Shown here piece after piece: positions 50,580 to 59,613 of a DNA stretch of 64,000 bases; position 1 is the stretch's first letter, and each line of letters opens with the position of its first letter. Below the pieces are notes generated by a model, which worked only from the letters and a program-made list of their open reading frames with translations, was not told where the DNA came from and did not search any database. The DNA is taken from assembly GCF_001704295.1 (NCBI RefSeq), contig NZ_CP012334.1:4166084-4230083 (forward strand), in the 5' to 3' direction. Made by a program: the position numbers and the translations under genes. The stretch comes from Bordetella sp. H567. Lineage in GTDB: Bacteria > Pseudomonadota > Gammaproteobacteria > Burkholderiales > Burkholderiaceae_B.

Positions 50580-51452
50580 ATGCCCGCAGCTTCTTCCCCC
50601 GCCACGCCTCGCTTCGAAGGCACGGACCGCTATGTCGCGACCGAAGACCTGAAACTCGCGGTGAACGCGGCACTGACCTTGCAGCGGCCGCTGTTGATCA
50701 AGGGGGAACCGGGCACCGGCAAGACCATGCTGGCCGAAGAAGTGGCGCGGGCGCTGGGCCGGCCGCTGCTGCAGTGGCACATCAAGTCCACCACCAAGGC
50801 ACACCAGGGCCTGTACGAATACGATGCCGTGTCGCGCCTGCGCGATTCGCAGCTGGGCGACGAAAAAGTCCGCGACATTCGCAACTACATCGTCCAGGGC
50901 GTGCTGTGGCAGGCGTTCGACGCACCGGATCCGGTCGTGCTGCTGATCGACGAGATCGACAAGGCCGACATCGAATTCCCCAACGACCTGCTGCGCGAAC
51001 TGGACCGCATGGAATTCCATGTCTACGAAACGCGCCAGACCATCGCGGCGCGCCATCGTCCGCTCGTCATCATCACCTCCAACAACGAAAAAGACCTGCC
51101 GGACGCGTTCCTGCGCCGCTGCTTTTTCCACTACATCCGCTTTCCGGACCGGGAGACCATGCGCGACATCGTCGGCGTGCATTTCCCGGCACTGCGCGCG
51201 GACGTCCTGCGCGCCGCGCTGGATACCTTCTTCGCCTTGCGCGATGCGCCGGGACTGAAGAAGAAGCCGTCGACATCGGAACTGCTGGACTGGCTGCACC
51301 TGCTGCTGGCCGAAGACATTCCGGCGGGACAGATCGAGGCGCACGCCGCCACCGCCGTTCCCCTGATGGCCGGCGCGCTGCTCAAGAACGAGCAGGACAT
51401 GCACCTGCTGGAACGCCTGGCCGCGATGACGCGCACGGGCCAGCGCCGCTAG
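50580..51452 (+). CDS. MoxR-family AAA+ ATPase
   Basis: A 290-aa chaperone-like ATPase. Walker A is KGEPGTGKTMLAEEVARALG, Walker B VVLLIDEIDKADIEF, and sensor 1 lies in VIITSNNEKDLPDAFLRRCF. MoxR proteins work with VWA-domain partners to insert metals or assemble complexes. A VWA gene follows after 32 bp. Confidence 0.96.
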   Translation: MPAASSPATPRFEGTDRYVATEDLKLAVNAALTLQRPLLIKGEPGTGKTMLAEEVARALGRPLLQWHIKSTTKAHQGLYEYDAVSRLRDSQLGDEKVRDIRNYIVQGVLWQAFDAPDPVVLLIDEIDKADIEFPNDLLRELDRMEFHVYETRQTIAARHRPLVIITSNNEKDLPDAFLRRCFFHYIRFPDRETMRDIVGVHFPALRADVLRAALDTFFALRDAPGLKKKPSTSELLDWLHLLLAEDIPAGQIEAHAATAVPLMAGALLKNEQDMHLLERLAAMTRTGQRR

Positions 51453-51484
51453 GCGCCTGCCGGGGCAGGCTCGGGGATACCGCC

Positions 51485-52657
51485 ATGCTGATCGACTTCT
51501 TCTATCACCTGCGCGCGCACCGGCTTCCCGTTTCGGTGCAGGAGTACCTGACCCTGCTCGAATCGCTGCGCCAGCCGCTGATGGCGCCCACGCTGGACGA
51601 TTTCTACCACCTGTCGCGCATGGCGCTGGTCAAGGATGAAACGCTCTTCGACCGCTACGACCAGGCGTTCGCCGCCTATTACCGCGGTATCGCGGCCTCC
51701 CTGCCGCCGGACAAGGAAATCCCCCTGGACTGGCTGGTCAAGCAGTTCGAGCGCACGCTGACGCCGGAAGAAAAGGCCGCCATCGAAACCCATGGCTGGG
51801 ACAAGCTGATGCAGTTGTTCAAGCAACGGCTGCAGGAACAGACCGAGCGCCATGCCGGCGGCAGCAAATGGATAGGCACCGGCGGCACCTCGGCCTTCGG
51901 CAACGGCGGCTATCACCCCGAAGGCATACGCGTGGGCGGCGATTCCGCCGGCAACCGCAGCGCGGTCAAGGTCTGGGACATGCGCCAGTTCCGCGACTAC
52001 GACGACACGCTGGAACTGGGCACGCGCAACTTCAAGGTGGCACTGCGGCGCCTGCGCCGCTTCGCCAGGCAAGGCGCCGACCTGGAACTGGACCTGGACG
52101 GCACCATCGCCAGCACGGCGCGCAATGCCGGCCACCTGGACTTGCGCATGGTGCCGGAACGGCGCAACACCGTGAAGGTGCTGATGCTGCTGGACGTGGG
52201 CGGCAGCATGGACGACCACATCGCCCGCGTCGAGGAGCTGTTTTCCGCCGCGCGCAGCGAATTCCGCCACCTGGATGTCTATTATTTCCACAACTGCCCC
52301 TACGAGCGACTGTGGCAAAGCAACCGGCGCCGCCAGAGCGACGGCTTCGATACCTGGGACATCCTTCGCAAATACAACGCCGACTGGCGCCTGATCGTCG
52401 TGGGCGATGCCACGATGAGCCCCTACGAAATCCTGCAGCCCGGCGGCTCGGTGGAACACATGAACAAGGAAGCCGGCGCGGTGTGGCTGCAGCGCCTGCT
52501 GGAGGCCTGGCCCAAGGCGGCCTGGCTGAACCCCGAACCCACCGCTTCCTGGCCCTATCGGCAGTCCATTGCCATCCTGCGGGAAATCATGCACGACCGC
52601 ATGTATCCGGTCACCGTGGCAGGACTGGAGCAGGCCATGCACCTGTTGTCCAAATGA
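51485..52657 (+). CDS. VWA-domain (CoxE-like) protein, MoxR partner
   Basis: A 390-aa protein starting MLIDFFYHLRAHRLPVSVQE. The C-terminal VWA domain (about 230-385) has the metal site LLDVGGSMDDHIARVEELFS. The usual DxSxS is DVGGS, so the first Ser is replaced by Gly, a change also usual in this subfamily. Later come DVYYFHNCPYERLW and IVVGDATMSPYE. ATG 51485 is the family start. It likely acts with the MoxR ATPase in maturing an unidentified enzyme, perhaps an oxidase or the molybdenum enzymes of this genome. Confidence 0.93.
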   Translation: MLIDFFYHLRAHRLPVSVQEYLTLLESLRQPLMAPTLDDFYHLSRMALVKDETLFDRYDQAFAAYYRGIAASLPPDKEIPLDWLVKQFERTLTPEEKAAIETHGWDKLMQLFKQRLQEQTERHAGGSKWIGTGGTSAFGNGGYHPEGIRVGGDSAGNRSAVKVWDMRQFRDYDDTLELGTRNFKVALRRLRRFARQGADLELDLDGTIASTARNAGHLDLRMVPERRNTVKVLMLLDVGGSMDDHIARVEELFSAARSEFRHLDVYYFHNCPYERLWQSNRRRQSDGFDTWDILRKYNADWRLIVVGDATMSPYEILQPGGSVEHMNKEAGAVWLQRLLEAWPKAAWLNPEPTASWPYRQSIAILREIMHDRMYPVTVAGLEQAMHLLSK

Positions 52658-52759
52658 CGCGGGGGCGCTCGCCCCCGGACGGGCCCACCCTGGCCCGAGG
52701 CGCGGCCCCGGATGGCGCCGTGCAATGTGCCGTGCGGATCCTCGCCGCGTCGGCTGCCG

Positions 52760-53281
52760 TCAGCCGTCCACCGGCTGGTCCGGCGTATCGAGCAGCAGCT
52801 GGTAGAACGCCACGTCCAGCCAGCGGCCGAATTTGAAGCCCGCCTGCCGCACCGTGCCGGCATGCGTGAAGCCCAGCTTTTCATGCAGGGCGCAACTGGC
52901 CTGGTTGGTGGAATCGATCGCGCCGACCAGGAGGTGATACTGCTGGTCCCGGGCCCGCTCGACCAGGGCTCGCATCAGCGCTTCGCCCAGCCCGCGGCCG
53001 CGGAAGTCGCGGTGCACGTACACGGAGTGCTCGACGGAATACTTGAAGGCGGGGAAGGCGCGGAATGTCCCGTAGCTGGCGAACCCCATGAGCACACCGG
53101 CGTCGTCCTCGAAACCGATGACCGGAAAACCGCCCTTGCGCTTGGCCTCGAACCAGGCCTGCATGGTGGCGGCGGTGCGCGGCTGGTAGTCGTACAGGGC
53201 CGTCGACGTCAGGATGGCGTCGTTGAAGATGTCCAGGATGGCGCCGGCGTGGCGCTCGTGGCTGCAGTCGACCAGGATCAT
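52760..53281 (-). CDS. GNAT N-acetyltransferase (phosphinothricin/methionine-sulfoximine acetyltransferase-like)
   Basis: A 173-aa acetyltransferase. The acetyl-CoA loop is RDFRGRGLGEALMRALVERA, preceded by SVEHSVYVH. LVGAIDSTNQASCALHEKLG and FGRWLDVAFYQLLL are features of the PAT/MddA subgroup, which acetylates small amino-acid-like toxins. ATG 53281 is set by family similarity. It is on the same strand as the secreted-protein gene 22 bp upstream. Confidence 0.93.
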   Translation of the reverse strand: MILVDCSHERHAGAILDIFNDAILTSTALYDYQPRTAATMQAWFEAKRKGGFPVIGFEDDAGVLMGFASYGTFRAFPAFKYSVEHSVYVHRDFRGRGLGEALMRALVERARDQQYHLLVGAIDSTNQASCALHEKLGFTHAGTVRQAGFKFGRWLDVAFYQLLLDTPDQPVDG

Positions 53282-53303
53282 GGCGTACTCATTGGCACGG
53301 GGT

Positions 53304-53729
53304 TTACTTGGGCGCGGCCATGACTTCGGAATCCAGGCGCGAACGGGGGAAGGCGTTGTCCGGATTGCCGGGGGTGAACTCCATGACCATGCCACGATCG
53401 CGCTGGTAGACGAAATAGCGCGCGTTCTTCATGCCGGACAGGTTCACCACGCGCGACAGGGCATTGACGTCGTTCACGGTCAGCGCGGGGTCGACCAGCA
53501 CCGCCACCGGCGTGGCGGGCCCGCGCTTCTTGTCGCGCGCGACGGCCGCCAGGGCCATGCCCAGCTGCTTGCCGTCCAGCCGCCGCGCATCCGCGTCGAC
53601 CGTGTACTGGGGCGTCTTGGCCCCCTTGGTCGGCCCATAGGTATCGACGACCACGGGCGAACGCGCCGCGGCAGCGGCGCACAGGCTCCAGGCGGCCAGC
53701 AGGAAAAGGATTTTCTGGAAAAGCTTCAT
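53304..53729 (-). CDS. Small secreted hypothetical protein (weakly ExbD/TolR-periplasmic-like)
   Basis: A 141-aa protein with a signal peptide (MKLFQKILFLLAAWSLCAAA, cleaved near AAA-R). The mature part YTVDADARRLDGKQLGMALA, AVLVDPALTVNDVNALSRVV has the alternating strand-helix pattern of ExbD/TolR periplasmic domains, but no membrane anchor remains after cleavage. AGGA lies upstream of ATG 53729. It ends 22 bp before the GNAT start. The function is unknown and the family hint is weak. Confidence 0.6.
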   Translation of the reverse strand: MKLFQKILFLLAAWSLCAAAAARSPVVVDTYGPTKGAKTPQYTVDADARRLDGKQLGMALAAVARDKKRGPATPVAVLVDPALTVNDVNALSRVVNLSGMKNARYFVYQRDRGMVMEFTPGNPDNAFPRSRLDSEVMAAPK

Positions 53730-53798
53730 TTCGAATTCGTTCCTAGTAGTGATCCATTGCGCTTCACCGGCGCACGCCATGCAAAGGTATTCCCAGAG

Positions 53799-53880
53799 CG
53801 AGGACGCAGCGGATCCGGCTCCGCCGGTCCGCCACCGTCGTCCCCTTCGAGGGGGAAGCGCGAAGCGCTTCGGGGGGTGG
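53799..53880 (-). repeat. Palindromic dispersed repeat, copy 3 (inverted)
   Basis: The reverse complement reads CCCCCCGAAGCGCTTCGCGC, TTCCCCCTCGAAGGGG, ACGACGGTGGCGGACC, GGCGGAGCCGGATCCGCTGC, closely matching the two copies at 23.9-24.2 kb. It fills much of the 278-bp gap between the secreted-protein and M16 peptidase genes, with AAACCCACC adjoining as in copy 2. The rest of the gap (53885-54007) holds the M16 promoter and the GGGAAA ribosome site. Confidence 0.8.
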
Positions 53881-54007
53881 GTTTTTCCTTTCGGGTAGGA
53901 ATATACCTTGGCCGTGAAATTTCCCACGGAACCAGGGGGGACGCGGCTGGAACCTATCGCGCCGTATACACTCCAACAACTTCATCCATTTGCAGGGAAA
54001 CCGGTCC

Positions 54008-56758
54008 ATGCCCATATCCACCCCCGCATTGTCGCGCCACCTGAAGACACTGATTTTCTCGTCCTTCCTGGCCTTCCAGGCCGGCGCAGCAACGCTGCCG
54101 GAAGGCACGACGGAAGTCGCCTCGGTGGAGGGCATCACGGAATTCCGCCTGAGCAACGGCCTGCGCGTCCTGCTCGCGCCGGACGACTCCAAGCCCACCA
54201 CCACCGTCAACATGACCTACCTGGTGGGGTCGCGCAACGAAAACTACGGCCAGACGGGCATGGCCCACCTGCTTGAACACATGATGTTCAAGGGCACGCC
54301 CACCACCCGCAACGCCATGGGCGAATTCTCGCGCCGCGGCCTGGCCGCCAACGGCTCCACCTCCAGCGACCGCACGAACTACTTCGCCAGCTTCGCCGCC
54401 AATGCCGATACGCTGGACTGGTACCTGGGCTGGCAGGCCGACGCCATGGTCAATTCGCTGATCTCGCGCGAAGACCTGGATTCGGAAATGACCGTCGTGC
54501 GCAACGAAATGGAAAGCGGGGAAAACAGCCCCTTCCGCATCCTCATGCAGAAGATGGAAGCGACGGCGTTCCAGTGGCACAACTACGGCAAGGACACCAT
54601 AGGCGCCCGCGCGGATGTCGAAAACGTCGATATCGCGCAGCTGCAGGCGTTCTACCGCGAGTACTACCAGCCGGATAACGCCGTCCTCATCGTCGCCGGC
54701 AAATTCAATCCCCAGGACGCCCTGGAAACCATCAGCAAGACGCTGGGCAAGCTGCCCAAGCCGACGCGCACGCTGCCACGCGAATATACCGTCGAGCCGG
54801 TGCAGGACGGCGAACGCGAAGTCACGCTGCGCCGTGCCGGCGGCACGCCGCTGGTTGCCGCCATGTACCATATTCCCGCCGCGGGCAGCCCCGATTTCGC
54901 GCGGCTGGACCTGGCCACGACCATGCTCTCGGATACACCGTCGGGACGGCTGTATCGCGAACTGGTGCGCCGCAAACTGGCCTCGGACGTGTTCGGCTTC
55001 ACCATGGAGCAGCGCGACCCGGGCGTCGTGCTGTTCGGCGCGCAGCTGGAACCGGGCATGAGTCAGGACGCCTCGCTCAAGGCGCTGACCGGCGCGCTGG
55101 AATCGGTGGCGCACACCCCCTTCACCCAGGAAGAGCTCGATCGCGCCCGCAGCAAGTGGCTGCGCGACTGGGAACAAACCTATAGCGATCCCCAGAAAAT
55201 CGGCGTTGCGCTGTCCGAGGCCATCGCCAGCGGCGACTGGCGCCTGTTCTTCCTGCAGCGCGATCGGGTGCGCGAGGCCAAGCTGGCCGACGTGCAACGC
55301 GTCGCCGCGGAATACCTGGTGCCCAGCAACCGCACTGCCGGCCGCTACATTCCCACGGCCAAGCCCGTGCGCGCGCCGGTGAACACGCGTGTCGACCTGA
55401 CCGACGTGCTGAATAACTACAAGGGCGATCCCGGCTACACCCAGGCGGCCGCCTTCGATCCCACGCCAGCCAACATCGACAAGCTGACGGCGCGGCGCAC
55501 GCTGGAGCTGCCCAACGGCAAGGTGGACGTGGCGCTGCTCTCCAAGTCGACGCGCGGCCACCGCGTGCGCGCGCGGCTGCTGGTTCAGTTCGGCAACGTC
55601 GACACCCTGCGCGGGCAGCGCGCCGTGGCCGACGCCGTGGCGGATATGCTGGACCGCGGCACGTCCAAGCTGTCGCGCCAGGCCATCCAGGATCGCTTCG
55701 ACCAGCTGAAGGCGGACGTCAACTTCAGCGGCTCGGGCACCAATCTGTCGGTGTCCATCTCCACCACGCGAGACAACCTGCCCGACGTGGTGGCCACGGT
55801 GCTGGACATCGTGCGCAACGCCAATTTCCCGCAGGCGCAGCTGGACGAATACAAGGCCCAGGCCGTGACCGCCATCCAGAACGCCATGAACGAACCCTCG
55901 TCCCTGGCGCTGCGCGCCCTGGCGCGCGAGGACAATCCGTGGCCCAAGGACGACATCCGCTACGTGCCGACCTTCGACGAATCCCTGGCCAGCGTCCGTG
56001 CCCTGTCGCATGACGTGCTGGCGCGCTTTCACAACCGGTTCTACGGCGCCGGCACCATCGCCTTTTCCGCCGTGGGCGACTTCGATGCCGAGGCCACCGA
56101 AAGCGCGCTGAAGAAAGGCCTGGCGGGCTGGAAGCGCGGCGCCCCCTACACCCGGGTACCTGAACCCTACCGCCCCGTCCCGGCGCAGAAGTTGGATATC
56201 CCCACGCCCGACAAGGCGAATGCCTTCTACGCCAGCCGCCTGCCCCTGCCCTTGCAGGACACCTCGCCGGACTTCGCGGCGCTATACATGGCGAATTACC
56301 TGCTCGGCACGTCGGAAACCTCCCGGCTGTGGAATCGCGTCCGCGAAAAAGAGGGGCTGTCGTACAACGTGCGCAGCAATCTGTCGGTATCGTCCTTCGA
56401 ACCGCGCGGCAGCTGGACGGTCTATGCGATCTACGCGCCGGAAAACCGCCAGCGCCTGGAACAGGCCATCACCGAGGAACTGGCGCGCGTCCGCAAGGAC
56501 GGCTTCACCGATGCTGAAATCCGCGACGGCATCGCCTCGCTGCTGAACTACCGGCGCCTGGCGCGCGCCCAGGACGATGTCCTGGCCAGCACGTGGATCG
56601 ACTACATCCGGCGGGGCCGCACCTTTGCCTGGTCAGCGGACATGGACAAGCAGATCGCCGCGCTGACGCCGGCCGAGGTCAACGACATCCTGCGCAAGTA
56701 CATGAAGCCGGAAGACTTCAGCACGGCAGTGGCCGGCGACTTCAGCAAGAAGCAATAG
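54008..56758 (+). CDS. M16-family zinc metallopeptidase, two-domain (pitrilysin-like)
   Basis: A 916-aa exported peptidase. A signal peptide ends near residue 28 (FLAFQAGA-A). The N-terminal M16 catalytic domain has the inverted zinc motif H87-L-L-E90-H91 in GQTGMAHLLEHMMFKGTPTT and a later Glu (SEMTVVRNEMESG). A second, non-catalytic M16 half spans about 490-915 (ADAVADMLDRGTSKLSRQAI; LLGTSETSRLWNRVREKEGL). It degrades peptides in the periplasm. ATG 54008 is preferred to 53990 because GGGAAA precedes it. A strong terminator follows. Confidence 0.95.
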   Translation: MPISTPALSRHLKTLIFSSFLAFQAGAATLPEGTTEVASVEGITEFRLSNGLRVLLAPDDSKPTTTVNMTYLVGSRNENYGQTGMAHLLEHMMFKGTPTTRNAMGEFSRRGLAANGSTSSDRTNYFASFAANADTLDWYLGWQADAMVNSLISREDLDSEMTVVRNEMESGENSPFRILMQKMEATAFQWHNYGKDTIGARADVENVDIAQLQAFYREYYQPDNAVLIVAGKFNPQDALETISKTLGKLPKPTRTLPREYTVEPVQDGEREVTLRRAGGTPLVAAMYHIPAAGSPDFARLDLATTMLSDTPSGRLYRELVRRKLASDVFGFTMEQRDPGVVLFGAQLEPGMSQDASLKALTGALESVAHTPFTQEELDRARSKWLRDWEQTYSDPQKIGVALSEAIASGDWRLFFLQRDRVREAKLADVQRVAAEYLVPSNRTAGRYIPTAKPVRAPVNTRVDLTDVLNNYKGDPGYTQAAAFDPTPANIDKLTARRTLELPNGKVDVALLSKSTRGHRVRARLLVQFGNVDTLRGQRAVADAVADMLDRGTSKLSRQAIQDRFDQLKADVNFSGSGTNLSVSISTTRDNLPDVVATVLDIVRNANFPQAQLDEYKAQAVTAIQNAMNEPSSLALRALAREDNPWPKDDIRYVPTFDESLASVRALSHDVLARFHNRFYGAGTIAFSAVGDFDAEATESALKKGLAGWKRGAPYTRVPEPYRPVPAQKLDIPTPDKANAFYASRLPLPLQDTSPDFAALYMANYLLGTSETSRLWNRVREKEGLSYNVRSNLSVSSFEPRGSWTVYAIYAPENRQRLEQAITEELARVRKDGFTDAEIRDGIASLLNYRRLARAQDDVLASTWIDYIRRGRTFAWSADMDKQIAALTPAEVNDILRKYMKPEDFSTAVAGDFSKKQ

Positions 56759-56790
56759 GCCACCGCGCCGCGCAAGGCGCGCGGCATTGC

Positions 56791-56829
56791 AAAAAAGGCT
56801 TGCTCCGATAAGGAGCAAGCCTTTTTTTT
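56791..56829. terminator. Strong bidirectional rho-independent terminator
   Basis: A perfect 16-bp stem AAAAAAGGCTTGCTCC / GGAGCAAGCCTTTTTT with loop GATAA lies at 56791-56827, with T run to 56829. It separates the M16 gene from the convergent molybdenum hydroxylase operon and can end both transcripts. Confidence 0.93.
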
Positions 56830-56869
56830 GCCGGATCCCCCGGCGAGGGCATCCGGCATGGCGCACGCC

Positions 56870-59113
56870 TCAGGCGTGCGGGTAGTCCTTCAGGCGCGGG
56901 CCGGCGGCCAAGGGCGTGTCGCGCAGGCGCATGCCGGTGGCGTCCGCGATCGCGTTGGCCACGCAAGCCGATGCCGGCCCCTGCGACGCTTCGCCGGCGC
57001 CCAGGAAGGGCGCGCCGGGACGATCGATCAAATGCACCTCGATATGCTCCGGCACATTGGAAAAACGCAGGATGGGATAGGTGCTCCAGTCAAAGCTGGT
57101 GATGCGCCGCTTGTCGAAGCGCAGCTGTTCATACAGCGTCCAGCTGACGGACTGGATGATGCCGCCTTCCACCTGGTTGCGTACGCCGTCCGGGTTGACG
57201 ATCTGCCCCGTGTCGATCGCCGCGACGGCGCGATGGATGTGCACTTCGCCCGTATCGTGGTCCACCGTCAATTCCATGCCGATGGCCAGGTAGGCCATCA
57301 GGTTCTTGTACATGGCGAAGGAAAAACCGAAGCCGCGGCCCGGTTCGCGCTTGCGCTTGGGATCCCAGCCGAAGCGCTCGGCCGCCAGCTGGACCACGTC
57401 GCGGGCGCGCGGGTCCTTCAAGTGGCGCAGGCGGAACTCGACCGGGTCGGCCTTGGCCGCCACGGCCAGCTCGTCCATGAAGCTCTCGATGGCGAAGATG
57501 TTCATATAGGCGCCCAGCGACCGCATCGCCGACACGCGCAGGGGCATCTCGGGAATGAAGTGGTGCAGCACCTTGGTGTTGGGGAACGCATACAGCGGAA
57601 TGCTGTTGCGATCGCCCCCGCCTTCCGGCATGGGAATCGGCACGGGCGGCGCCGGCGTGAAAGGCTGGGCCAGGGCCCACGTGGGAATCATGCGGCCGGC
57701 ATTGTCGATGCGCTGGTTGTGGCCGTTGCTCCAGATTTCGTACTGCCAATCGACGATATTGCCCTGGGCGTCCAGCGATGCCTGCACTTCGGTCACCATG
57801 GGAGGTCCCGCCGGCTCCCAGGTGTGTTCCTGGTCGCGCATCCACTGGATGCGCACCGGGCGGCCGGGCACCGCGCGGGCGATCAGCGCGGCATCGGCCG
57901 CCACGTCGTCGGCGCCGTTGTGGCCATAGCAGCCCGAACCTTCGACGTGGATACAGCGCACTTTTTCCTGGGGCAGCGAGAGCATTTCCGCCAGGCCCTT
58001 GCGCAGCGGGAAGACCCCCTGCGTATGCGTCCATACCGTCATCGAGCCGTCGTCGAACTGCGCCACCGCGCAGGAAGGACCGATGGAACCGTGGGTGAGG
58101 TAAGGCTTGGAGAAACGTGCCTTCAAGGTCTGGGCGGCGGGCGCGGCCGGGCCCTTGCGGTCGATGACATCGATTTCGCGCGACGGCAACGTCTTCAGGT
58201 AGTCATGGATGCGGGCCTCGTCGGGCAGGACGTAGGTTTCTTCCCATTGCGCGGACTGCGCCAGTGCCCGCATGGCAACGATGGCCTGCCATTCGTCCTG
58301 GGCCACCACGGCCAGGTAGTTGCCATCGCGCACCACCTTGACGACGCCCGGCATGGCTTGCACGCCGTCGATGTCCGCCTTGATGAGGCGCGCGCCATAC
58401 GAAGGCTGCCGCACCACTCGCGCATGCACCATGCCGGGCAAGCGCATGTCCTGCACGTAGCTGGGGCCGCCGGTGACCTTGCCGGGAATGTCGACGCGCT
58501 GCATCGATTGTCCCAGCACCGTGTGGGTGCGCGGATCCTTCAGGGGGGATTCCGCCTGCGCCGCACGGTGCAGGTCCAGGCCGGACACCGCTTCGCCATA
58601 GGTCAGCCGCCGGCCGTCCGCCGACTGGATCACGCCGTTGGCAACCTTCAGGGTATCGGCGCTGACCTGCAGCCGCGTGGCGGCCGCCTGCATCAGCAGC
58701 CCGCGCACCTGCGCCGCCGCGTTCAGGATCGCCGTGCCGCTATCGGCCAGGGAATGGCTGCCGGCGGTATAGCCTTCGTTGGGCGTGCGGGCGGTATCGG
58801 CGGTGACCAGATGCACCGCCTCAGGCGCGACATCGAGTTCTTCCGCGGCGATCTGGATGAACGCCGTGCGCACGCCGGTGCCCAGCTCGGCCTTGCCGGT
58901 GAAGACGGTCAGCTTGCCGCTTTCATCCAGGCGGATCCAGGCATCCAGCATGGGCGTCGTGTTCAGGTTGCCCGGCAGCTTGGGGCCTTTCCTGGCGGCT
59001 TCCTGCGCCATGGCGGGCATATGGGGCAGCAGCGAGAAACCCACCGTGATGGCGCCGGCCGCCAGGAAGCGGCGGCGCGTGGGATCGTGCGGGAGATCGC
59101 GGGGAGCGTTCAT
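56870..59113 (-). CDS. Molybdenum hydroxylase, Mo-cofactor subunit with Tat signal (IorB-like)
   Basis: A 747-aa catalytic subunit. An N-terminal twin-arginine signal (DPTRRRFLAAGAITVGFSLL) predicts export. Cofactor-binding motifs are GKAELGTGVRTAFIQIAAEE, YLTHGSIGPSCAVAQ, GSGCYGHNGADDVAADAALI and the catalytic-Glu loop GAGEASQGPASACVANAIAD. It would oxidise aldehydes or N-heterocycles in the periplasm. Its start overlaps the 2Fe-2S subunit stop (ATGA, 59110-59113). The stop codon TCA sits in the loop of an 8-bp perfect hairpin, CGCACGCC-TCA-GGCGTGCG (56862-56880). Confidence 0.93.
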   Translation of the reverse strand: MNAPRDLPHDPTRRRFLAAGAITVGFSLLPHMPAMAQEAARKGPKLPGNLNTTPMLDAWIRLDESGKLTVFTGKAELGTGVRTAFIQIAAEELDVAPEAVHLVTADTARTPNEGYTAGSHSLADSGTAILNAAAQVRGLLMQAAATRLQVSADTLKVANGVIQSADGRRLTYGEAVSGLDLHRAAQAESPLKDPRTHTVLGQSMQRVDIPGKVTGGPSYVQDMRLPGMVHARVVRQPSYGARLIKADIDGVQAMPGVVKVVRDGNYLAVVAQDEWQAIVAMRALAQSAQWEETYVLPDEARIHDYLKTLPSREIDVIDRKGPAAPAAQTLKARFSKPYLTHGSIGPSCAVAQFDDGSMTVWTHTQGVFPLRKGLAEMLSLPQEKVRCIHVEGSGCYGHNGADDVAADAALIARAVPGRPVRIQWMRDQEHTWEPAGPPMVTEVQASLDAQGNIVDWQYEIWSNGHNQRIDNAGRMIPTWALAQPFTPAPPVPIPMPEGGGDRNSIPLYAFPNTKVLHHFIPEMPLRVSAMRSLGAYMNIFAIESFMDELAVAAKADPVEFRLRHLKDPRARDVVQLAAERFGWDPKRKREPGRGFGFSFAMYKNLMAYLAIGMELTVDHDTGEVHIHRAVAAIDTGQIVNPDGVRNQVEGGIIQSVSWTLYEQLRFDKRRITSFDWSTYPILRFSNVPEHIEVHLIDRPGAPFLGAGEASQGPASACVANAIADATGMRLRDTPLAAGPRLKDYPHA

Positions 59114-59613
59114 TTGGCGGCTCCCACGGCGGTCTGGCCGTTGGCGGCGCCGGCGGCGCGCATCGATTCGGCGGCCTGGGAAACCGCGGCCAGGATGCGC
59201 ATATGCGTGCCGCAGCGGCACAGGTTGGTCTGCATATGTTCGCGGATCTCCGCCTCGGTGGGCGCGCTGTTGCGGTCCAGCAGCGCCTGGGCGCGCATCA
59301 CCATGCCGGCGATGCAATAGCCGCATTGTGCCGCCTGCTTGTCGATGAAGGCTTTCTGCAGCGGGCTGGGATGCTCCGGCGTGCCCAAGCCTTCGATGGT
59401 GCGGACCTGCCGGCCCTGCGCGGACGATGCGGGGAATTGGCAGGAGAACACCGGCTGCTGGTCGACGATCACGGTGCACGCGCCGCACTGGCCCATGCCG
59501 CAGCCGAATTTGGCGCCGTTCAGTTCAAGATGGTTGCGCAGGGCATACAACAGGGGCATCGAGGGATCGATGTCCAGGTCATGCGCCACGCCGTTGACGG
59601 TCAGGGTAATCAT
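59110..59613 (-). CDS. Molybdenum hydroxylase, 2Fe-2S subunit
   Basis: A 167-aa electron-transfer subunit. The plant-type cluster is AKFGCGMGQCGACTVIVDQQ with FSCQFP, and the second is AAQCGYCIAGM and TNLCRCGTHMRI. It has no own signal, so it is presumably exported together with the Tat-bearing Mo subunit. It is coupled by ATGA overlaps to both neighbours (59110-59113 and 59610-59613). Confidence 0.95.
   Translation of the reverse strand: MITLTVNGVAHDLDIDPSMPLLYALRNHLELNGAKFGCGMGQCGACTVIVDQQPVFSCQFPASSAQGRQVRTIEGLGTPEHPSPLQKAFIDKQAAQCGYCIAGMVMRAQALLDRNSAPTEAEIREHMQTNLCRCGTHMRILAAVSQAAESMRAAGAANGQTAVGAAK

Noticed and set aside
53990-54007. Six extra residues at the M16 peptidase start
   Set aside because: ATG 54008 has the better-placed ribosome site and gives a clean signal peptide.
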